A stretch of 64,000 bases of DNA, from positions 33,359-97,358 of the IMG/VR virus record IMGVR_UViG_3300025411_000012; one strand, 5' to 3'. Shown piece after piece: positions 1 through 10,152 of the stretch. How positions within the stretch are numbered: position 1 is the first letter of the stretch; each line of letters starts with the position of its first letter. The translations under genes and the position numbers were made by a program. The stretch comes from a virus. The notes under the pieces are model-generated. The model was not told where the DNA came from, did not search any database, and saw nothing but the letters and a program-made list of their open reading frames with translations.

Positions 1-1
1 T

Positions 2-3000
2 TATTTTACATATTATCCTGCGGTTAGAAATGCCAACACTCCTACCATCACTGTTGGTGGGGTTACATCAGACTATGTAGCATGGACATCGGCAACTGGT
101 GTCGGTGATAGGAACTTAACATCTCTTGATACAACTACTGCTAAGGCTGCTCCTTCTAATATATTTTATCAAGCAGGACAGATTGTTCAATACGGTAACA
201 ATTTCTATAGAGTATTGGTAGGTCATTCTGCTGAATCAACATTTGATGCTAGTTTATATCAAATATTACCATCAATACCTACTACCGGTGGTGCCACTGT
301 ACAAGTTGCAAATTCCTTTAACAAAAATTCTGTAAAAGTTCCTTATGGTACAACTTTCACTAACATACAAGATGTATACGATTTAATCATTGGCTATGGT
401 GCTTGGTTAACTGATCAAGGATTTGTATTTGAACAGTTTAATACCAATTTAGGAACCAATGTTGATTGGCATCTAAGCGGAAAAGAGTTTTTATATTGGA
501 GTACACAAAGCTGGACATCATCTGGTGTTATTACATTGAGTCCCTTTGCTGACCAACTAACATTCCAAACTACAAACTCGGTAGTTAACAATATATTTGA
601 TAACTTCTATGAGTATAGTATTTCCAAGGCAGACGGTACCCCATTCCCTCAAAATAACTTATTTGTTGCTCGTCAAAGCGGGCAATTTACAATCAATGTT
701 ATTAATAGTGTTGAAGGAATTTATTTTGCAAGATTGCTTTGTATACAAAAAGAACATGCCATAGTATTTGATAATACAGATATTTTTGGTGATATTATCT
801 ATGATATTGAAACAGGTGAACGACAAGCAAGAATGAAACTAGTAGGGTTTAGAACCGCCAACTGGAACGGTGATTTCTTTGCTCCGGGATTTTTGTATGA
901 TGAAGCTAAGGTAGTCGAATGGAAACCATTTACAAACTATCTTGCCAGCGATGTGGTAAAATACAATAGCCAATATTATAGTGCTATCTCTAATGTAGCA
1001 GGTACTAAGAGCTTTGTATATACTCAATGGAATATATTAAGTTCAAAACCAACAGCTGGTTTATTTTCTAACTTTGATTACAAAGTAAGTCAGTTTAACG
1101 ATTTTTATAGTTTAGATATTGATAACTTTGATTCAAGTATTCAACAGGCTGCACAAAATTTAACTGGTTATACTCCACGACCTTATTTGAATAATATATT
1201 CAGTGACCCAATCAGTCAGTATAAGTTCTATCAGGGAATGATACGTGAAAAAGGCACTGCAAATCCGATTATTAAGTTAGCCGCAGCCACTATTCAAAAC
1301 TTAAACAGTAAAATAGAGTTTAATGAAGAGTGGGCTTTCCGTGTAGGACAATACGGCTCATTTACAACTTATAATGAATTTGAAGTACCGTTAAAAGAAG
1401 GAACCTTTGTAGAGAACCCACAGATTATTAGTTTTGTCGAATCGGTTCCAAAAGAAAGTAATAGTGTAATATATTATGCTACACCTAATGAACTAACTAT
1501 TGGAACTGGCACATTACCTACAGTAGCAACAAGTACATCTACTGCTACGCTACAGTTATTACATGCAGGTTATGTGCGTTTTGATGATGTTGATGCAACA
1601 GCCTACAACTTTAGCAGTTTACTAGATATTGCCAACAACGATGTTATTAATGATGGTACAACTGTCTGGTTAGGATTTAAGCCAGATGGATCTTGGGATG
1701 TATTGCGTTATACATTCCGCTCAGCTGACATTATTGATGTTAATGCCACACAACCATTTAGTCAAATAACATTTACAACTAGCGGAACACATTCTTTATC
1801 TGTGGGACAGTTAGTTTCTGTAGTTAACTTTAATAGTGAAGTTAACGGAGTTTATACTATTTTGGAAATACCAAGCAACACTGAGTTTACAGTTGCTAGC
1901 ACTCTAGGATCTATAGATTTTAATAATCCGTCAAGCCCTGGTATGTTGTTTACTTTTGACTCTATTAGAGTTGAAACATTTGACAACTTACCTATTGACC
2001 AAACTCTGTATCGTTACAATCTCGGAAGTAAAGTATGGGTTAATACAGGTAATGGAACTGACAACAATGGTTGGGCAGTTTATGAAAAAGTATTAAACTA
2101 TACCAATACTGATGTTAAAAGCATATCAAGTATTTCAAACGAAGGACTTGGTTATAGTATTTCTAAACCAAAAGGTAGCAAGATACTAGCAGTGGGTTCT
2201 CCATATTATACAGGAACCAATGTCGGAGGATTTGTATCTGGTAATGTAGGTTTATATGAGATTAACAACAACAAACTACAAGCAATCTCCTTTTACCAAA
2301 TGTATAATACTGCTGGTACTGGTAACTTGTATGGATATTCTGTAGCATATAATCCTATACCTTTTAGTTCTTCTACCTACGGATTAATCTTTGCCGGAGC
2401 CCCGGGAGCAAATAATAATGCTGGAAAAGTTTTAGTCACGGGGTTAGATACCTATATACAAACTAAACTATTAGCAACAATTACTACTTCTACATCGGGT
2501 TCTGCATTTGGTTCTAGTTTATCAGTAGTACCTACGAGTACTATTACAAGTTTATTATTTGTCGGAGCTCCGGTAGGTAATGGTGCTGTTCACTCATATA
2601 CAGTAAAATCTACAGCCACAGTTAGCTCGGTCTATTCGGGTTCTGTGTCAGGCACTTCGGGATCATTATTCGGTACTTCGATTGCTACAAATAGTACAGG
2701 TAGTTTGGTAGCAATAGGTGCTCCGGGTTACTCACAGGCTACAGGGCAAGTTCGATATTACACCGGTAGTTTATCTTCATTAGGCACAATCACTTCTCCA
2801 TTTGCAACAGGAACCAACTTTGGCCAATCTTTGGCAATGAGTCGAGACGGCTATTATCTTGCTGTAAGTGCTCCTAATCTAAACAATGACGATGGAAGTA
2901 TAGGTGCTGTGTGCATTTATACATTGACAAATAATGCATATGTATTAGATACAACCTTAATAAATCCAGTAATAGGTTCGACAATGAACTTTGGCATAGC

Positions 3001-6000
3001 TATGGATTTTACATCAGAAGCTGATGCCTTGGTTGTTACCGCATTAGGAACAAACACTTCGGTTGTAACTTATTTTGATGAACACACAACTACCTTTGAT
3101 TTAGACACAACTAGATTTACAGAATCTGAAATAATGTCGGGCTCTGCTTATTTGTATTCACGTAGAGGTACACGATTTGTCTATAGCGAAGAACTAGTCA
3201 ACGCAGAAGAAAACATTACAACAGGTACTAACTATGGAACATCTGTTTCATTAGACAACGGTGTTGTACTAGTCGGTGCTCCGGGCGGTTCAACACAACT
3301 AGTAAGTACTGCTACCAGTGCAATCTATCAGTTTACTGCAATAGACCCAGCAGTGGTAGGATGGAATCAGTTACGAGTTCAAGACGATTTTGTATTACCT
3401 TCGGGTGTTCAAAAGATTTGTTTAGTTGATACAGTATCTAATGATATTATTAACTATTATGACTATGTGGATCCGTTAAAAGGTCAAATCGTTGGTCTTG
3501 CTGAGGAAGAACTAACTTATAAAGTTGCAAGTGATCCTGCTATATATAGCATCGGTGATTCTAAAGTAAATGTTAATAATGTATCAAACTGGCTTGACAA
3601 TCAAGTAGGTCAACTATGGTGGGATTTAAGTACTGCCAAGTTTACCTGGTATGAGCAAGGTGATTTAGAATATCGTAGAATCAACTGGAACACACTATTC
3701 CCTGGGGCTAGTATTGATGTATACGAATGGGTTAAATCTACATTGTTGCCAAGTGATTGGGCTATTCAAGCCGACACAACTTCGGGACTTGCAAAAGGTA
3801 TTAGCGGTCAACCTAAATATCCTGACAACAGTACATTGTCGGTTACACAAGAATATGATTCTGCAACAGGTGGCTTTATTAATACCTATTATTACTGGGT
3901 TAAGAATAAAGCAACTATACCTAATGTAGCTGATCGTAGAACCAGCGCACAGAATGTAGCTTCTTATATTGCTAACCCGTTAGCTGCTGGCCTACAGTTT
4001 GCATCTATAATAGATAAAAATACCATAATGTTAGCTAATATTGCTACTGAGTTAAAATCTGATCAAATCAGTCTAAACTTTGCTATTGATAATACTAACA
4101 GTAAAATACCTCGTCACACAGAGTGGCAGTTAATGACAGACGGCAAAGAAACAAGCACACCACCCGGACTGTTAGAACGTAAAATGATTGATAGTTTTAT
4201 TGGATATAGTACAAGTACAGGTGCTCTTGTTCCTGATCCAAAACTGTCAGCTAGAGCTAAGTTTGGTATTGGCATCAGACCTCAACAAACATTATTCAAC
4301 AACAGATTTGAAGCATTGCGTAATGTTATAGATTTTGCCAACAGCATTTTAATAGATGTTCAAGTTACCAGCAACTACAGTTTTAATAACTTAAACGCCG
4401 CTGAGCCTTTTCCTACTCAATATACCGTAATCGAGGATGCTACAGAGTTGGATCCGGTATTTGTTGGAAGTACATCGACTGTTACAGTATTAGTTGATGC
4501 TGATTCTAACAACGGATGGGCAGTATATGAACTACAAAATAGTAAATGGGTAAGAGTAAGAACACAAAGTTATAACACTCCATTATATTGGAAACATGTT
4601 GATTGGGTGTCTACTTCTTACGATGCTTATCGAGATATTACTGTTGCAGTTGACGAGTTATATCAGTTGGCTGAAGTTAGTCTATCTGCCGGGCAATATG
4701 TCAAAGTTAATAATCGAGGCGACGGCAACTATATTATTCTAGAAGTAGCACCTGCTGGTACTGTTGGTGATTTTGGTAATAACTATCTAACTCGTTATAT
4801 ACAAAACGGTACTATTCAGTTCTTAGATACTTTATGGAATCTAGCATTTGGATGGAATCAAACATATAGTTACAGTCAAACATTGTTTGATCAAACTCCT
4901 AACAAGGAAATTCAATTTATTCTTACTGCCTTAAAGGATGATTTGTTTATCAATGATTTAAGAGTCAACTGGAATAAACTATTCTTCAAGGCCATGAAGT
5001 ATGCTGTTTCAGAGCAGCCTGCTATTGATTGGATATTAAAAACATCGTTTATTGATGTAACTAACTATGCGGGACAGTTGACACAGCCTCCTATCTATAA
5101 GTTACAAGATAGTTCTTACTATGAAGATTTTATTAATGAAGTAAAACCCTACCATACAAAAGTTAGAAACTTTACAACTAACTTTAGTAATACAGAGTTT
5201 TCTCAAACATTGACTACTGATTTTGATTTCCCTGCATATTGGAGTACATTAACAAATAAATTTGTTACTACTCCTGTGTCAACATCGTCGTTGGTATATC
5301 CACAATATTTGTCAAACAGTGGTACATATACTACTTCTACTGTACCTACTTTAGAAAGTTTGTTTGTAAATCCTGTTCGACAAATAACTGAGACTATGGT
5401 CTTTGACAGAATTTCTACAAGAAATCAAATTGGCAGTTTGTCTGTAACAGATATTTTTATTGGTGATGGTGCTAGTACTGAATTCGTCCTAAGTTGGGTA
5501 GCACAGGCTGATAGATTTAAAATGAATCTATCTGTTACTGGCGAGTACGTATTGCCTACCGAATACACCGTTCGATATTATAAAGAAACTTATAATGGTT
5601 TTACCAAACACTATTCTAAACTAGTATTCTTAAATATTGATCAAGCTCCTGCATTAGGTGCGGTAGTTACGTTCACTTACGAAAAGAGTGTATCGTTAAT
5701 GTCTGCCGTAGAACGTATTCAAAACTTCTATGCACCGACCGCGGGTATGGCAGGTACTGCTACTGAACAACTGATGGTAGGAGTTGATGATCCTAGAACA
5801 CATATCGGCGGCCAATATGAAGGAAAGAGTTTTGTAAATCCCTACGGTAATATTGTAGGCGGCCCTGATAGTCTTATTAATCCTAGTCATCTTTCTGGTA
5901 CCTACGATATAAACTTATCTCAGCCTTATCCGACATGGTCAGGAACAAACTTAATAAATGCATTAGGTGTTGATCCTGCAGATTTAATCATCGAAGGTGA

Positions 6001-8695
6001 ATATGGATTTGTAACAACAAGTTCTGCCTATGCTCCTGAAGAAGTTATTCCTGGTGTAGTTGCAGATACATTAGGTATTGATGTTTATACTCAAGCAGGG
6101 TATGTTACACCTACTATTGTAAACGGTTCTGGAAATGTCATAGCAGGTACTTCTTGTACATTCCCGTTATCAAGTCTTCCGACTACTATCGGAAGCATTG
6201 TGGTAGCAGTTAATGGTACTGAGTTTGCATACTCAACAGTAACAAATATATCTAATACATTTAATATTGATTGGATAAACTCTGCATTGGTTATTCCTCC
6301 ACAACCCACTGACGGTGTTGTGGCATACACTATTATTGGTGTTGGATCAAACTCATCAGCTATTCCTGGAATCATTGATAGAGTAACAGTTAATACAGTA
6401 GCAAATACTACTACCGCTCAAGCAGTTAGTTTAGGTAGTTTTGATGAAGTTACAGGAGTCTTTGTAACATTAGATGGACAAATACTTTCTTCTAATATAA
6501 TACCTAGCCCGTACTATCAACTTGTTCCAGCTTCTACAACATCTAACAGAGCATCTGTTATTGTTTATAATCTTCCACTGGGTATTGAAAATACATTGCA
6601 GGCTTGGTTCTTTGATAATGTAGGTACTAACTTTAATCAAGTTAATGTAAACTATATAACTGTAAATGGCCAAGCAATTTTTGATCCAAATCAGCCCACT
6701 TTTGCAGGAATAGATATTCCTAATCCTCCGGGAAATGTTGGACCTCCGAGCTCACAGGTAATAGTAGAAGCATCGGACATAGGTAGTAATACTTCTATAA
6801 GATTATTACCACCAAGTGTTACCTATTATACAGTGACATCTACTAGTGTTACTCAATATCAAATCAAAGATGCCTTTAACCCATTTGTAAAAGATGTTAA
6901 CTACGGAGACAACGTTAATGTTTATATAAACGGTTCTCAAATAGCATTAGGTGCAGATTTTACTTTTGACAATAACAATGTAACAATATCCAAATCTTTT
7001 AATGTCGGTGACGTTATTGCGGTTGAATCATATATGCCAAATAACTTTGCAAATCACTATAATAGTTCAACTTCAGTGACCTATGATTATGATTATATTG
7101 TAACTTTGCAAGGTAAACTAGTATTATCACCAAACTGGTATACAAGAACTAATATAAATTATAAGATTACAACTTATACTGATCAGGATTCTATGGGTAT
7201 CGAAACACAAGTGTTTAAAGGAAATCCATATAGAACATATATTTTAGATAGACCTGTTCTAGATCAAAATTACGTTTGGGTTACAATCAACTATCCAATA
7301 TCTAACACAGGTAGATCTGGAGAACAAGTGTTAATAGGCGGCGTTGATTTCCAAGTGTTGTCTGATCAGTTAACTGTTGTTATTGGTGATGCATACGATG
7401 TTACCTCAGATTGTACTGTGGTGATAATGAGTATTGCCGGTCCTTCTAATAAAAACATTCTAGGTTACAGATATTTTAGAAATATTCTGGGACAAGAATC
7501 TTTTACAAGACTGTCTAATAAAAACTCTACATACCTAACACAACCGTTGTATACAACATCTACAGAAATACATGTTGCAGATTCTACAATATTAAGCCCT
7601 GCTGATCCTGGAACAAATACTCCGGGTGCAGTATTGATTTCAGGAGAATTAATAGAGTTCTATGAAAATAGCAATAATGTTTTAAGCCAACTAAGACGCG
7701 GTGCCCGTGGCACAGGTATTATTACTACAGCAACTTTGGGTACTCGTGTAATAGATCAAGGTGTGTATCAAACTGTTCCAATAGCACCTGAACAGGCTTA
7801 TCAAGAAACAGTATTAGCACAGAATACATATACTAATGCTGCTCTAAGTAATACCTATACTATCAAATCTTCATCTATTACTGGATGGATTAATACTTTA
7901 ACAGCTTCTGTTATTAGATGTGATGGTATTTCTTTCCTAACCTCGGTATCACCGTTACCAGTTGATCCTTATACAGGTTCCTTTGTTGTCGGTAATAGAA
8001 TATATTCTGTCTCTACTGCAAGTATTGCAGCCAAAGATCAAATACAAGTTTACTATGGCGGTTATCCGTTGCGTAAAAATATTTCATATTACCAAGACAC
8101 AACAGTACAACATGACAGTATATTGGAATCTCAAATACTTGGAACATTCCCTACAGTATCTTCATTGACTAATGTGTATTCTAGGTTGTCAACTGATTTA
8201 CAATATACTCCGAATCCTGCATATGTTACCACTGACACTAGTATTGTTTGGGTATACAAATCAGGACAATCGCAAGTAAATATTGATTATACTACATCAA
8301 CCAATGTAGGACTTCCAGTTAAATCTACAGGTACAACTTACCTTGTAACAAGTACTAACTTGATTTATTGGTCAACTGGTACAGGTTATATAGTAACTGC
8401 AACACTGGGATTAATTGATTCTGGATTACGTCAACTACCGCCTGATTTTACTATTAACACTAGTACTCAAGTGATAACATTAAATACTTCAACAGTTAAG
8501 TTAAACACAGGAACATTGTTATCGATTGTTATGAAACGTGTAACCTCTAGCTGGAACGATGTTGTATCTGCAGGAACTTCAACTGTTTCTCTAACATCTA
8601 GTACAAGTTTTGAAGCACAGTTCTTACAAGAAGCGCCTGCTATACTTCCTGATGTTTATTTCTATAGTGGAAATGCAATTAAAGGGAACGTATAA
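2..8695 (+). CDS. Giant virion structural protein (tail/baseplate-associated), 5' truncated
   Basis: The frame is open from base 2 with no upstream stop, so the gene starts before the window; the first in-frame start-like codon, a TTG at 215, is mid-protein. About 2,897 residues are visible. The protein is Ser/Thr/Val/Tyr/Asn-rich and beta-structured, with no transmembrane segment. Bases ~2140-3345 encode seven repeats of FG-GAP type (a Gly-Thr-Ser/aromatic-Gly start and a VGAP or similar core), as in integrin-like beta-propellers. A later part (~4880-5190) contains a VKPYHTKVRNF-like segment that I associate with structural proteins of T4-like cyanophages. It is followed on the same strand by three smaller structural genes. 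A virion role is well supported; the precise position (baseplate, whisker or fibre) is not. Confidence 0.85.
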   Translation, partial: YFTYYPAVRNANTPTITVGGVTSDYVAWTSATGVGDRNLTSLDTTTAKAAPSNIFYQAGQIVQYGNNFYRVLVGHSAESTFDASLYQILPSIPTTGGATVQVANSFNKNSVKVPYGTTFTNIQDVYDLIIGYGAWLTDQGFVFEQFNTNLGTNVDWHLSGKEFLYWSTQSWTSSGVITLSPFADQLTFQTTNSVVNNIFDNFYEYSISKADGTPFPQNNLFVARQSGQFTINVINSVEGIYFARLLCIQKEHAIVFDNTDIFGDIIYDIETGERQARMKLVGFRTANWNGDFFAPGFLYDEAKVVEWKPFTNYLASDVVKYNSQYYSAISNVAGTKSFVYTQWNILSSKPTAGLFSNFDYKVSQFNDFYSLDIDNFDSSIQQAAQNLTGYTPRPYLNNIFSDPISQYKFYQGMIREKGTANPIIKLAAATIQNLNSKIEFNEEWAFRVGQYGSFTTYNEFEVPLKEGTFVENPQIISFVESVPKESNSVIYYATPNELTIGTGTLPTVATSTSTATLQLLHAGYVRFDDVDATAYNFSSLLDIANNDVINDGTTVWLGFKPDGSWDVLRYTFRSADIIDVNATQPFSQITFTTSGTHSLSVGQLVSVVNFNSEVNGVYTILEIPSNTEFTVASTLGSIDFNNPSSPGMLFTFDSIRVETFDNLPIDQTLYRYNLGSKVWVNTGNGTDNNGWAVYEKVLNYTNTDVKSISSISNEGLGYSISKPKGSKILAVGSPYYTGTNVGGFVSGNVGLYEINNNKLQAISFYQMYNTAGTGNLYGYSVAYNPIPFSSSTYGLIFAGAPGANNNAGKVLVTGLDTYIQTKLLATITTSTSGSAFGSSLSVVPTSTITSLLFVGAPVGNGAVHSYTVKSTATVSSVYSGSVSGTSGSLFGTSIATNSTGSLVAIGAPGYSQATGQVRYYTGSLSSLGTITSPFATGTNFGQSLAMSRDGYYLAVSAPNLNNDDGSIGAVCIYTLTNNAYVLDTTLINPVIGSTMNFGIAMDFTSEADALVVTALGTNTSVVTYFDEHTTTFDLDTTRFTESEIMSGSAYLYSRRGTRFVYSEELVNAEENITTGTNYGTSVSLDNGVVLVGAPGGSTQLVSTATSAIYQFTAIDPAVVGWNQLRVQDDFVLPSGVQKICLVDTVSNDIINYYDYVDPLKGQIVGLAEEELTYKVASDPAIYSIGDSKVNVNNVSNWLDNQVGQLWWDLSTAKFTWYEQGDLEYRRINWNTLFPGASIDVYEWVKSTLLPSDWAIQADTTSGLAKGISGQPKYPDNSTLSVTQEYDSATGGFINTYYYWVKNKATIPNVADRRTSAQNVASYIANPLAAGLQFASIIDKNTIMLANIATELKSDQISLNFAIDNTNSKIPRHTEWQLMTDGKETSTPPGLLERKMIDSFIGYSTSTGALVPDPKLSARAKFGIGIRPQQTLFNNRFEALRNVIDFANSILIDVQVTSNYSFNNLNAAEPFPTQYTVIEDATELDPVFVGSTSTVTVLVDADSNNGWAVYELQNSKWVRVRTQSYNTPLYWKHVDWVSTSYDAYRDITVAVDELYQLAEVSLSAGQYVKVNNRGDGNYIILEVAPAGTVGDFGNNYLTRYIQNGTIQFLDTLWNLAFGWNQTYSYSQTLFDQTPNKEIQFILTALKDDLFINDLRVNWNKLFFKAMKYAVSEQPAIDWILKTSFIDVTNYAGQLTQPPIYKLQDSSYYEDFINEVKPYHTKVRNFTTNFSNTEFSQTLTTDFDFPAYWSTLTNKFVTTPVSTSSLVYPQYLSNSGTYTTSTVPTLESLFVNPVRQITETMVFDRISTRNQIGSLSVTDIFIGDGASTEFVLSWVAQADRFKMNLSVTGEYVLPTEYTVRYYKETYNGFTKHYSKLVFLNIDQAPALGAVVTFTYEKSVSLMSAVERIQNFYAPTAGMAGTATEQLMVGVDDPRTHIGGQYEGKSFVNPYGNIVGGPDSLINPSHLSGTYDINLSQPYPTWSGTNLINALGVDPADLIIEGEYGFVTTSSAYAPEEVIPGVVADTLGIDVYTQAGYVTPTIVNGSGNVIAGTSCTFPLSSLPTTIGSIVVAVNGTEFAYSTVTNISNTFNIDWINSALVIPPQPTDGVVAYTIIGVGSNSSAIPGIIDRVTVNTVANTTTAQAVSLGSFDEVTGVFVTLDGQILSSNIIPSPYYQLVPASTTSNRASVIVYNLPLGIENTLQAWFFDNVGTNFNQVNVNYITVNGQAIFDPNQPTFAGIDIPNPPGNVGPPSSQVIVEASDIGSNTSIRLLPPSVTYYTVTSTSVTQYQIKDAFNPFVKDVNYGDNVNVYINGSQIALGADFTFDNNNVTISKSFNVGDVIAVESYMPNNFANHYNSSTSVTYDYDYIVTLQGKLVLSPNWYTRTNINYKITTYTDQDSMGIETQVFKGNPYRTYILDRPVLDQNYVWVTINYPISNTGRSGEQVLIGGVDFQVLSDQLTVVIGDAYDVTSDCTVVIMSIAGPSNKNILGYRYFRNILGQESFTRLSNKNSTYLTQPLYTTSTEIHVADSTILSPADPGTNTPGAVLISGELIEFYENSNNVLSQLRRGARGTGIITTATLGTRVIDQGVYQTVPIAPEQAYQETVLAQNTYTNAALSNTYTIKSSSITGWINTLTASVIRCDGISFLTSVSPLPVDPYTGSFVVGNRIYSVSTASIAAKDQIQVYYGGYPLRKNISYYQDTTVQHDSILESQILGTFPTVSSLTNVYSRLSTDLQYTPNPAYVTTDTSIVWVYKSGQSQVNIDYTTSTNVGLPVKSTGTTYLVTSTNLIYWSTGTGYIVTATLGLIDSGLRQLPPDFTINTSTQVITLNTSTVKLNTGTLLSIVMKRVTSSWNDVVSAGTSTVSLTSSTSFEAQFLQEAPAILPDVYFYSGNAIKGNV

Positions 8696-8713
8696 ACTAG
8701 CATAAATATCATC

Positions 8714-9349
8714 ATGGAACAAAAACAAATGAATACCAACACAGAAAAAAAACCCAATGAACAAGGAAACATTGCTGTTCGCGGGCATATTAAAATCTAT
8801 AATCCAGAAACCGGACAAGTGTTTATTGACAAGCCTAATGCTATTAACTATGAAACTTTTAGTATAAGTTTAGCACAAAGTGTTAGTAACCAAGGCCGAG
8901 GAATGATCGAAGGTATGGCATTTGGTAATGGAGGTACTCGCGTTGACGATACCGGTATTATTACATACCTAACACCGAACGTTATTGGTACAACTGCTGG
9001 TCTATATAATCAAACTTATTATAAAGTAGTTGATTCAAATCAAACATACGACTTGGATCCTGCTAGAAACTTTATGGAAGTTAGACATGTCGCTGGCTCA
9101 TTCTATAGTGATGTTTTAGTTAGTTGTTTATTAGATTTTGGTGAGCCCAACGGCCAAATGGCCTTTGACAATGCTACTAACAGCGATGGTACATATGTGT
9201 TTGACGAACTTGGTCTTAGAGCATATAGTCCAAATGGTCCTGGAACTGGGCCGTTGTTAACTCATGTAATTTTTCACCCTGTGCAAAAAAGTTTGAATCG
9301 AATGATTCAGATTGATTATACCATCCGAGTACAGAGTTTAAGTTCTTAA
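8714..9349 (+). CDS. Probable virion structural protein (tail/baseplate accessory)
   Basis: This 211-residue protein starts 18 bases after the giant structural gene and ends 10 bases before the next fibre-like gene, so it belongs to the virion gene run. It has a short polar, Lys/Gln/Asn-rich N-terminus, then a beta-rich body (RGHIKIYNPETGQVF region, then FGNGGT). No enzymatic motif is visible. Family is not recognised with certainty; assignment to the tail rests on context and composition. No good Shine-Dalgarno sequence precedes the ATG at 8714, so the start could be the Met at 8729. Confidence 0.7.
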   Translation: MEQKQMNTNTEKKPNEQGNIAVRGHIKIYNPETGQVFIDKPNAINYETFSISLAQSVSNQGRGMIEGMAFGNGGTRVDDTGIITYLTPNVIGTTAGLYNQTYYKVVDSNQTYDLDPARNFMEVRHVAGSFYSDVLVSCLLDFGEPNGQMAFDNATNSDGTYVFDELGLRAYSPNGPGTGPLLTHVIFHPVQKSLNRMIQIDYTIRVQSLSS

Positions 9350-9359
9350 GGATAGTGTA

Positions 9360-10148
9360 ATGGCATATACAATTTTAAATAATAATAACACAGTTTTAGT
9401 AAGAGTAGCCGATGACTCTATTGATCAATCTACCAGTGTTACTTTTGTTGGTAAAGATTATGCTGGTTACGGACAATACTATAATCAAAACCTAGTAACA
9501 TTATTAACTAATTCTGCCAATCCTAACTATTCCCCTCCCGCTAATCCTTTAGGCGGCCAATTGTGGTATGATACAACATATAAAAAACTTAGAGTATTTG
9601 ATGCTACTTCGGGTACATTTATAAGTGCCGGCGGAGCAACTATTGGTACTAGTCAACCTGCTGGATTAAACGCTGGTGATTTTTGGTATAATAGCAATAA
9701 TGCCACACAAACAATAAATTTCTTTAATGGAAGTTCTTTTGTTACCCTTTCGACCTATCCAATGAATCAACCAACTGGATTGATTACACCTATACTACCT
9801 ATTCTTAATAATACCAGTCCTCCGATAAATCAACAAGTTTCTTTATTAGAAAACTACGGTGTAGTAAAAGGTGCATTAAGTAATAGTTCGTTTACGGTTA
9901 ATGGAACTCAAAGCGTAAACATTTTTAATACAACCAGCTACACTATTACCCAGGGATTAAATATCATTGGTAATATACAAGCTTCTGCAAATGTCATTAC
10001 TAACAATGTAACTGCTACTTCGATAACTGTTAATTCTATTTCTATCGGTGCTGCGACTAGCGGAACTCCTACAAATAACACAACAGCTTCGTCTTGGTTA
10101 AAAATAGTTGTAGCAGGAACTCAGTACTTTTTACCTTTATATCAATAA
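9360..10148 (+). CDS. Tail-fibre-like structural protein, paralogue of the next gene
   Basis: This 262-residue protein shares an N-terminal block with the next gene: MxYIL/TIL, then VR.A..IDQ(S/T)TS(V/L)TFVGK, then GYGQ and an (L/G)GQLW(Y/F) motif. The second half is Thr/Asn/Ser-rich beta sequence typical of phage fibres. A ribosome-binding site (AAGGAT) precedes the ATG. The shared N-terminus probably attaches both proteins to the same tail site while the distal parts differ. Exact function unknown. Confidence 0.75.
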   Translation: MAYTILNNNNTVLVRVADDSIDQSTSVTFVGKDYAGYGQYYNQNLVTLLTNSANPNYSPPANPLGGQLWYDTTYKKLRVFDATSGTFISAGGATIGTSQPAGLNAGDFWYNSNNATQTINFFNGSSFVTLSTYPMNQPTGLITPILPILNNTSPPINQQVSLLENYGVVKGALSNSSFTVNGTQSVNIFNTTSYTITQGLNIIGNIQASANVITNNVTATSITVNSISIGAATSGTPTNNTTASSWLKIVVAGTQYFLPLYQ

Positions 10149-10152
10149 TACT

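Noticed and set aside
6091-6375. A 94-residue - strand frame inside the giant tail gene
   Set aside because: Antisense shadow in a long, clearly coding + strand gene; no ribosome-binding site or family resemblance.
8701-8708. CATAAATA on the + strand before the 211-residue gene as a late promoter
   Set aside because: It ends only five bases before the ATG, leaving no leader; probably chance in AT-rich DNA.
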